A stretch of DNA of 64,000 nt from Aeromicrobium marinum DSM 15272 (GTDB lineage Bacteria > Actinomycetota > Actinomycetes > Propionibacteriales > Nocardioidaceae): the NCBI RefSeq assembly GCF_000160775.2, contig NZ_CM001024.1, forward strand, positions 595,016 to 659,015, in the 5' to 3' direction. The position numbers and the translations under genes were made by a program. Positions 54,862 through 61,067 of the stretch are shown here, piece after piece (position 1 is the first letter of the stretch; each line of letters opens with the position of its first letter). The notes under the pieces are model-generated. The model was given only the letters and a program-made list of their open reading frames with translations. It did no database searches and was not told the origin of the DNA.

Positions 54862-56313
54862 GTGCCTGCCCCGGACGACGTGATGCGGTTCCAGACCGCG
54901 CTGTCCCCCGCCGACACCGCGTGGCTGCTGGCGCTGGTGGCCGACTGGCAGATGATCGCCGACCTGGCCTTCTCCGACCTGGTGCTCTGGGTGGAGGACG
55001 TCGAGGCGCGCGGCACGTGGGCGGCGGCCCAGATCCGACCGACGACCGGGCCGACCACGCTGCTGGAGGACGTCGTCGGCTCCTTCGTCCCGACCGGGCG
55101 GCATCCGGCGGTCGAGTCCGCCCTGGCCGGACGGGCTCCGGTCGGCGGGGTCCCCGACGCGCTGGGCCGCGCCGTGCACGCGGTGCCGGTGCGACGTGCC
55201 GGGCGGATCATCGCCGTCGTGGAGCGTCGCCGTGAGGATCCCGGGACGCGGTCGGCGGGTGCCCTGGAGTCGGCGTACCTCGAGGTCGCCGACGAGCTGT
55301 TCGAGATGATCCGTCGGGGCGAGTTCCCGGGCGACACGCACCGCTCCGAGCTCGCCGACAGCCTGCGGGTGGGGGACGGCTTCGTGCGCACCGACCCGGC
55401 CGGGGTGGTGAGGTTCGCCAGCCCGAACGCGCTGTCCGCGTACCGCCGGCTGGGGCTGGTGGGCGACCTGGTCGGAGCCCGGCTCCCCGACGTGACCGCC
55501 GGTCTGCTGTCACGCCGCACCCAGGCCCACGGCTCGCCCGGGCTGCTCGCGGGGGGTGAGGGGACCGAGGGAGAGCTCGAGAACGCCACGGCGACGCTGC
55601 GCATCCGGGTCATCGCCGTCCGCATCCGCGGTGAGTCGCACGGGTCCCTGATCCTGCTGCGCGACGTCACCGAGCTGCGGTCGAGGGAGCGCGAGCTGCT
55701 CAGCAAGGACGCGACGATCCGCGAGATCCACCACCGGGTGAAGAACAACCTGCAGACCGTGGCCGCCCTGCTGCGGTTGCAGGGTCGCCGGCTCAGCAAC
55801 CCCGAGGCCCGGCACGCCCTCGACGAGGCGGTCCGCCGCGTGGGTTCGATCGCGCTGGTCCACGAGACCCTCAGCCACTCGGCCGGCGACGCGGTGGACT
55901 TCGACGACATCGCCGACCGGCTGCTGCGCACGGTGCTCGACGTGGCCGGCGACGGCACCGTCCGCGCCGAGCGCGTCGGCAGCTTCGGTTCGCTGCCCGG
56001 AGAGGTCGCGACGCCCCTGGCGATGGTCCTGACCGAGCTGATCCAGAACGCTGCGGAACACGCCTTCGTCGACGGCCGGCCCGGGCACATCGGTGTGGCG
56101 GCCAACCGGATCCGCGACCGGGTCAAGGTCCGGGTCAGCGACGACGGGGTCGGGCTGCCGGCCGACTTCTCCGCCGAGAGCAGCCTCGGGCTGTCGATCG
56201 TGTCGACGCTGGTGCAGACCGAGCTCGGAGGCAGCCTCGCGTTCGAGAGCCGGGGGAGCGGCGGCACGACGGTGTCGATCGCCCTGGACGTCCCGGCGGC
56301 GCGTGCGGGCTGA
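54862..56313 (+). CDS. pdtaS: PdtaS-type sensor histidine kinase
   Basis: 483 residues from GTG. An N-terminal GAF-like domain (about 1-150), a PAS-like domain (170-280) and the HisKA_2 phosphoacceptor IHHRVKNNLQTVAALLRLQ, then an HATPase_c domain with LTELIQNAAEHAF and DDGVGLP. PdtaS phosphorylates the ANTAR regulator PdtaR in mycobacteria. No PdtaR gene is seen within the window. The terminator that follows ends it. Confidence 0.93.
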   Translation: MPAPDDVMRFQTALSPADTAWLLALVADWQMIADLAFSDLVLWVEDVEARGTWAAAQIRPTTGPTTLLEDVVGSFVPTGRHPAVESALAGRAPVGGVPDALGRAVHAVPVRRAGRIIAVVERRREDPGTRSAGALESAYLEVADELFEMIRRGEFPGDTHRSELADSLRVGDGFVRTDPAGVVRFASPNALSAYRRLGLVGDLVGARLPDVTAGLLSRRTQAHGSPGLLAGGEGTEGELENATATLRIRVIAVRIRGESHGSLILLRDVTELRSRERELLSKDATIREIHHRVKNNLQTVAALLRLQGRRLSNPEARHALDEAVRRVGSIALVHETLSHSAGDAVDFDDIADRLLRTVLDVAGDGTVRAERVGSFGSLPGEVATPLAMVLTELIQNAAEHAFVDGRPGHIGVAANRIRDRVKVRVSDDGVGLPADFSAESSLGLSIVSTLVQTELGGSLAFESRGSGGTTVSIALDVPAARAG

Positions 56314-56328
56314 CGCCACGAGCAGAGA

Positions 56329-56353
56329 ACCCCGCGGCCGACGGCCACGGGGT
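56329..56353. terminator. Bidirectional terminator between pdtaS and whiB1
   Basis: ACCCCGCGGCC (56329-56339) pairs with GGCCACGGGGT (56343-56353) around a GAC loop with one internal mismatch. The convergent genes on both sides fit a shared terminator. Confidence 0.8.
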
Positions 56354-56390
56354 CCCACGTTCGACGTGCGAACGCTCAGGCGCGACGCAC

Positions 56391-56642
56391 TCAGGCGGTG
56401 CGGATGCGTGCCCGGGCGTTGCGGCGCTTCAGCGAACGACGCTCGTCCTCGCTCAGGCCTCCCCAGACTCCGTGGTCCTGTCCGGATTCCAGGGCCCACT
56501 GCAGGCACTGGTCGCGGACGTCACAGCGGCGGCACACGAGCTTGGCTTCTTCGATCTGCATGATCGCCGGGCCCGTGTTGCCGATGGGGAAGAAGAGTTC
56601 AGGGTCCTCATCGAGGCAGGCAGACTTGTGTCGCCAGTCCAT
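56391..56642 (-). CDS. whiB1: WhiB1 iron-sulfur transcriptional regulator
   Basis: 83 residues. Four cysteines (C9, C37, C40, C46) bind the 4Fe-4S cluster, GVWGG is the conserved turn, and the basic C-terminus SLKRRNARARIRTA binds DNA. It is an essential NO-sensitive regulator in mycobacteria. AAGGAGTG precedes the ATG. It lies beside pdtaS, as in Mycobacterium (Rv3219/Rv3220c). Confidence 0.97.
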   Translation of the reverse strand: MDWRHKSACLDEDPELFFPIGNTGPAIMQIEEAKLVCRRCDVRDQCLQWALESGQDHGVWGGLSEDERRSLKRRNARARIRTA

Positions 56643-56769
56643 GTGGACACTCCTTCCCGTGGTGGTGGTGCATCCGGGCAGGCTGCAAGGCCGCCCCGGG
56701 ATGATGAACCCATGCTTTCAACAATCGGGGCGTAAGACAAGGGTGCCGCGGCACGGATCCTGTCGTCTC

Positions 56770-56787
56770 TGTCACACCGTTGTAACA
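56770..56787. promoter_or_regulatory. 18-bp palindrome/direct repeat before the 56808 gene
   Basis: TGTCACACCGTTGTAACA is a near-palindrome and also an 11-bp-spaced direct repeat (GTCACACC, GTAACACC). It overlaps the -35 region of a TAGGCT -10 (56796-56801) that would give a leaderless message starting at 56808. The direct-repeat form resembles the GTNACA repeats reported for MtrA. It also faces whiB1 divergently. Confidence 0.45.
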
Positions 56788-56807
56788 CCCGCCCGTAGGC
56801 TGTTCCG

Positions 56808-57272
56808 ATGACGACCCCCCCTGCTGCGGGCCCCCCGGCGGGTCCGTCCGCCCGGATCCTGCTCCTGGTGGCGTCGGTGCTGGTCACGCTGCAGGCGCTG
56901 GCTCTCCTCGGACTCGCGGTGGCCGACCTGGGTCAGCTGTCGGGCGAGCGGCTCGGACTGGGCGTCTCGGTGGCCCTGTTCTTCGTGGCGGCCGGCCTGG
57001 GGCTCGTCGCGGCGGTGGTGGCCCTCAACCGTGGTGCCGGCGGCGCGCGGGGTCCGCTCGTGGTGGCGCAGCTGATCAGCCTCGGGCTCGCCTGGAACCT
57101 TCGGGGGGCCGACCTGGGCGATGCGGGGCTGCCCTGGGTGCCGGCCGTCCTGGCCGGGGGTGCGGTCGTCGTGCTGGCCTGCCTGTTGGCACCCCCCGTC
57201 AACCGTCTGCTGGAGCCCGCCTGGCCCGACGACGGCGACGCTCCCGATGGGATGACGCACCCTTCCGTGTGA
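56808..57272 (+). CDS. Four-helix membrane protein, unknown
   Basis: 154 residues with four hydrophobic helices: ILLLVASVLVTLQALALLGLAV, VALFFVAAGLGLVAAVVAL, LVVAQLISLGLAW and VPAVLAGGAVVVLACLLA. N-terminus Pro-rich. An unnamed actinobacterial membrane protein; no domain recognised. The ATG sits 6 bases after a TAGGCT hexamer, so it may be leaderless. Confidence 0.75.
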   Translation: MTTPPAAGPPAGPSARILLLVASVLVTLQALALLGLAVADLGQLSGERLGLGVSVALFFVAAGLGLVAAVVALNRGAGGARGPLVVAQLISLGLAWNLRGADLGDAGLPWVPAVLAGGAVVVLACLLAPPVNRLLEPAWPDDGDAPDGMTHPSV

Positions 57273-57433
57273 GACGATGACCGTCGGGCACGACCTGCCC
57301 CCGGCGCTCGTCGCCACGCGCGATCCGCGACCCCGAGCCAGTCCGGCCGGACCAGAACGGTCCTCCCTGCCCGGTGTCCCCCCTGCCCCGTTCCCCGCCG
57401 GGAACCCTCCCGAACGAAACGCCCACGACACCC

Positions 57434-58633
57434 ATGGTTGCCACAGACATCGACATGACCGGCTCTGCGATCGATCCCGAGGATCCCGTCTTCGCCCTGC
57501 ACCGCGGCGGCAAGATGGAGATCTCGGCGACCGTCCCGCTGCGCGACGCCGCCGACCTGTCGATGTCGTACACGCCGGGCGTCGCCCTGGTGTGCGAGGC
57601 GATCCACACCGATCCCGAGGTCGCCCACGAGTACACGTGGGTGTCCAACACCGTCGCCGTCGTCACCGACGGCACCGCCGTGCTGGGCCTCGGGGACATC
57701 GGCCCGGCCGCCTCCATGCCGGTCATGGAGGGCAAGGCCGTGCTGTTCAAGCAGTTCGGCGGGGTCGACGCGATCCCGATCGCGCTCGACACGACCGACG
57801 TCGACGAGATCGTCGAGACCGTCGCCCGGTTGGCGCCCTCGTTCGGCGGCATCAACCTCGAGGACATCTCGGCGCCACGGTGCTTCGAGATCGAGCGCCG
57901 ACTCATCGAGCGGCTCGACATCCCCGTGTTCCACGACGACCAGCACGGCACCGCCGTCGTGACGCTCGCCGCCCTGATCAACGCCGTCCGGCTCACCGAG
58001 CGCGACATGCAGCACCTGAAGGTGGTCATCTCCGGCGCCGGCGCGGCGGGCGTGGCGATCACCAAGATCCTGCACGCGGCCGGGGTGCGCCGCATCCAGG
58101 TGATCGACCGGTCCGGGGTGATCCATCCGGGCCGTGAGGGCCTCAACGAGGCCAAGCAGTGGCTGGCCGACCAGACCGCCGAGTGGGCCCGGCCCGGCAC
58201 GATCGCCGAGGCGATGTCCGGGGCCGACGTGTACATCGGGGTCTCCGGCGGCACCGTGCCCGAGGAGGCGCTGGCCGGCATGGCCCCGGACGCGATCATC
58301 TTCGCGATGGCCAACCCGAACCCCGAGGTGCACCCCGAGGTGGCGCAGCGGTACGCCCGGGTCGTCGCCACCGGACGCTCGGACTTCCCGAACCAGATCA
58401 ACAACGTGCTGGTCTTCCCCGGCATCTTCCGCGGGGCGCTCGACGTGCGGGCCACCGGCATCTCCGAGGCGATGAAGCTCGCGGCGGCCACCGCGATCGC
58501 CGATCTCGTCGGCGACGACCTCACCGAGGCCTACGTGATCCCCTCGCCGTTCGATCCCCGGGTCGCGCAGGCCGTGGCGCGGGCGGTCACCGACACCGCG
58601 CGCCGCGAAGGCCTCGCCCGCCGCCCGTACTGA
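57434..58633 (+). CDS. NAD(P)-dependent malic enzyme (ME-type, short form)
   Basis: 399 residues. It decarboxylates malate to pyruvate. [47 protein letters not shown] and [13 protein letters not shown] are the malic-enzyme N and NAD-binding domains, and [14 protein letters not shown] is present. The ATG has only a weak site upstream. It is followed 27 bp later by an oxidoreductase on the same strand. Confidence 0.94.
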   Translation: MVATDIDMTGSAIDPEDPVFALHRGGKMEISATVPLRDAADLSMSYTPGVALVCEAIHTDPEVAHEYTWVSNTVAVVTDGTAVLGLGDIGPAASMPVMEGKAVLFKQFGGVDAIPIALDTTDVDEIVETVARLAPSFGGINLEDISAPRCFEIERRLIERLDIPVFHDDQHGTAVVTLAALINAVRLTERDMQHLKVVISGAGAAGVAITKILHAAGVRRIQVIDRSGVIHPGREGLNEAKQWLADQTAEWARPGTIAEAMSGADVYIGVSGGTVPEEALAGMAPDAIIFAMANPNPEVHPEVAQRYARVVATGRSDFPNQINNVLVFPGIFRGALDVRATGISEAMKLAAATAIADLVGDDLTEAYVIPSPFDPRVAQAVARAVTDTARREGLARRPY

Positions 58634-58660
58634 AGTCCCCGCACCACGACAGGAGCGCCC

Positions 58661-59629
58661 ATGTTCGCCGTCTATGCAGGCTCGATCGATGCCCAGGACC
58701 CGCTGTCGGGTCTCGTCGTCGGGGAACGTCCCGATCCGGAGGTGCCCGACGGGTGGACCACGGTCACGGTCAAGGCGGCCTCCATCAACCACCACGACGT
58801 GTGGAGCCTGCGTGGCGTCGGCCTGGGCGAGAAGTCGCTGCCGATGATCCTCGGGTGCGACGCCGCGGGGCTCGACGAGGACGGCAACGAGGTGCTGGTG
58901 CACGCCGTCATCAGCGACCCGTCCTGGCGCGGTGACGAGACCCTCGATCCGCGCCGGTCGCTGCTCTCCGAGCGGCACCAGGGCACCTTCGCCGAACGCG
59001 TCACGGTCCCGATGCGCAACGTCGTCGCGAAGCCGGCGGGGCTGTCGTTCACCGAGGCGGCCTGCCTGCCCACCGCGTGGCTGACCGCGTACCGGATGCT
59101 GTTCACGCAGTCGGGACTGAAGCAGGGCGACACCGTGCTGGTGCAGGGCGCCGGCGGTGGCGTCGCCACGGCCGCCATCACCCTGGCGCGGGCCGCGGGC
59201 TTCCGGGTCTACGCCACCAGCCGCGACGAGGACAAGCGGACCCGGGCGGTCGAGATCGGGGCCCACGAGGCGTTCGAGTCCGGCGCCCGTCTGCCCACCA
59301 AGGTGGACGCGGTCATCGAGACCGTCGGTGCGGCCACGTGGTCGCACTCGGTGAAGTCGATGCGGCCCGGTGGCACCATCGTCATCGCCGGCGCGACGTC
59401 CGGCGACGCCCCACCGGCGGCCGAGCTGACCCGCATCTTCTTCCAGCAGATGCGCGTCCACGGATCGACGATGGGCACGCGCGACGAGCTGCACGCGTTG
59501 GCGCAGTTCATGGACGTCACCGGGGTGCGGCCGCTGATCGACGCCGAGCTGCCGATGGACCGCGCGGCCGAGGGCCTCGAGAAGGTCGTCGACGGCAGCC
59601 TGTTCGGCAAGATCGTCCTCACCCTCTGA
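58661..59629 (+). CDS. Zinc-type alcohol dehydrogenase-like protein (MDR)
   Basis: 322 residues: ASINHHDVWSLRGVGLGEKSLPMILG opening, the NADPH loop GAGGGVATAAITLARAAG and IETVGAATW. No zinc-ligand cysteines in the second lobe, so it belongs with the enoyl-reductase or quinone-oxidoreductase-like members. It is 27 bp after the malic enzyme, a probable second gene of that unit. Substrate unknown. Confidence 0.9.
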   Translation: MFAVYAGSIDAQDPLSGLVVGERPDPEVPDGWTTVTVKAASINHHDVWSLRGVGLGEKSLPMILGCDAAGLDEDGNEVLVHAVISDPSWRGDETLDPRRSLLSERHQGTFAERVTVPMRNVVAKPAGLSFTEAACLPTAWLTAYRMLFTQSGLKQGDTVLVQGAGGGVATAAITLARAAGFRVYATSRDEDKRTRAVEIGAHEAFESGARLPTKVDAVIETVGAATWSHSVKSMRPGGTIVIAGATSGDAPPAAELTRIFFQQMRVHGSTMGTRDELHALAQFMDVTGVRPLIDAELPMDRAAEGLEKVVDGSLFGKIVLTL

Positions 59630-59660
59630 CCCACCCACCACCCGTCCACCCCACCCCCGT

Positions 59661-59721
59661 CCCGCGAGTGGCGCAGTTCGGCGGTTCTGAGACGGCGTGT
59701 CGCGCAGTTTTGCGCCACTCG
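59661..59721. repeat. Left 61-bp inverted repeat flanking the nuclease-like gene
   Basis: It pairs with 60800-60860 in opposite orientation at 53 of 61 positions. Each copy is itself a hairpin with 11-bp arms CGAGTGGCGCA/TGCGCCACTCG (59665-59675, 59711-59721) and a 57-bp span equal to that of the right copy. See findings. Confidence 0.9.
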
Positions 59722-59817
59722 GCACCCGAACCGCGCCACTGGTTGTGGATCGTGAGCCGGGTCCACAGGTGGCCGACCAGTTCGCACGCGTGAGGTCTGC
59801 TCGACCATCTTCGGTCC

Positions 59818-60816
59818 ATGGAACCGATCCTCACCCGGGAGGCGGAGCTGCACGGGGTGTCGCTCGCCGTGCTGCGCGGCCCGGACTTCACCCGTCCGGC
59901 GGCCGGTGTCGCACTGCACGCCTCGCGGTCGGCCGACCTGCCCAGCCGATGTCGGGCCGTGGCAAAGGTGCTGCCCGCCGACGCGGTGTTCACCCACCTC
60001 ACGAGCGCGCGGCTGCGGCAGTGGTGGCTGCCGACCTCGGACGACCTCCCCCTCATCGCCTGCACGGACGGGGAGGCCCCGCACCACGACCGTCGCGGTG
60101 TCTACGTGCGCCGCTGCGCCATCCCTCCCGCCCATCGGCAGATGCTCGGCGACCTCGCCGTCGCCTCGGCGGCGTGGACCATCGTGGAGCTGGCCGAGCA
60201 CCTGTCGCTCGTCGACCTGGTCGTGGTGGTCGACGGCGCCCTGCACCTGGGTCACACCACCGTCGATGAGATCCGCGCGACGATGGTGCGAGGGCGACGG
60301 GGTGTGAGGTCCCTGCGGCGGGCGATCGAGCTGTGCGACGGGCGGAGCGAATCGGCCTGGGAGACGATCCTGCGCCTGATCCACGTCATGGCAGGGATCG
60401 ACGTCGAGCCGCAGACCGTGGTGTGCAATCGGGCCGGTGTGGCGGTGGCCCGGGGCGACCTGCTGATCCTCGGAACCCGGCGGATCGCGGAGTACGACGG
60501 GGCCAGTCATCGGGACCGCCGGCAGCACGAGGATGACCTCCGCCGGGACAAGGCTCTGGCTCGCGCCGGGTACGAGCGGTACGGCTACATCGCCCGTGAG
60601 GTCGTGGGTGATCCCGCCCGCGTCGTCCGCGACGCCGACGAGGCGCGCGGGGTCCCGCACGATCCCGCCCGCGTGCTGCCCTGGCTGAGGGAGGTGGCGG
60701 AGTCGTCGCTGTCCGCCCGCGGCTCCACGGCGTTGGCGCGCCGGCTCGCCAGGTTCGTCCGCACCACGACCCCACGACCGAGTGGCGCAGAACGGAGACC
60801 GAGTGGCGCAGAATGA
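59818..60816 (+). CDS. PD-(D/E)XK-type (DUF559/Vsr-like) nuclease-like protein between inverted repeats
   Basis: 332 residues. An N-terminal half with a winged-helix-like segment (VLPADAVFTHLTSARLRQWW) as in AbiEi-type antitoxins, then a nuclease-like domain with E182 (ESAWETIL), D214 (RGDLL), E225-Y226-D227-G228 and H231. That arrangement fits the Vsr/DUF559 fold; the exact activity is unknown. The last about 14 residues, PRPSGAERRPSGAE, are encoded by the tandem repeat at its end, and its stop (60814-60816) lies inside the right inverted repeat. Very common as paralogues in actinobacteria. Confidence 0.75.
   Translation: MEPILTREAELHGVSLAVLRGPDFTRPAAGVALHASRSADLPSRCRAVAKVLPADAVFTHLTSARLRQWWLPTSDDLPLIACTDGEAPHHDRRGVYVRRCAIPPAHRQMLGDLAVASAAWTIVELAEHLSLVDLVVVVDGALHLGHTTVDEIRATMVRGRRGVRSLRRAIELCDGRSESAWETILRLIHVMAGIDVEPQTVVCNRAGVAVARGDLLILGTRRIAEYDGASHRDRRQHEDDLRRDKALARAGYERYGYIAREVVGDPARVVRDADEARGVPHDPARVLPWLREVAESSLSARGSTALARRLARFVRTTTPRPSGAERRPSGAE
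60777..60813 (+). repeat. Tandem ACCGAGTGGCGCAGAA repeats at the nuclease gene 3' end
   Basis: ACCGAGTGGCGCAGAA occurs at 60777-60792 and 60798-60813, period 21 bp, in frame within the coding sequence so that PSGAE is repeated. The second copy is the start of the right inverted repeat. Confidence 0.85.
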
Positions 60817-60860
60817 GGCGACACGCCGTCTCGAAACCACCGAACTGCGCCACTCGCGGG
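60800..60860. repeat. Right 61-bp inverted repeat
   Basis: Mirror of the left copy (59661-59721), with hairpin arms CGAGTGGCGCA (60800-60810) and TGCGCCACTCG (60846-60856). The nuclease-like gene stop codon lies inside it. Confidence 0.9.
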
Positions 60861-60890
60861 GAAGGCGGGGCGGGGGAGGGGGTGGGCCGC

Positions 60891-61064
60891 TCAGTCGTCG
60901 TCGTCGAGGCGGGCCAGCCAGGTCGCGAAGCGCTCGATCGGGACCTCGAACTCGTGGTTGAGGTCGACGAACTCGCTCAGGCGTTCGGCCAGCCACGCCA
61001 AGGTGACGTCCTCGTCACCCCGGCGTGCCGCCAGCTCCTCGATGCCGCGATCGGTGAAGTACAC
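60891..61064 (-). CDS. DUF6104-type small protein
   Basis: 57 residues from a GTG: VYFTDRGIEELAARRGDEDV and a C-terminal PIERFATWLARLDDDD. Its start is only 3 bp past the kgd stop on the same strand, so it is the next gene in that operon. The family is small, acidic and of unknown role, found after kgd in actinobacteria as I recall it. Confidence 0.8.
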   Translation of the reverse strand: MYFTDRGIEELAARRGDEDVTLAWLAERLSEFVDLNHEFEVPIERFATWLARLDDDD

Positions 61065-61067
61065 GGC

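Noticed and set aside
56933-59725. A 930-codon antisense open frame across malic enzyme and neighbours
   Set aside because: It crosses four real genes, is rich in Arg/Gly/Asp as expected of a reverse-frame shadow, and shows no domain.
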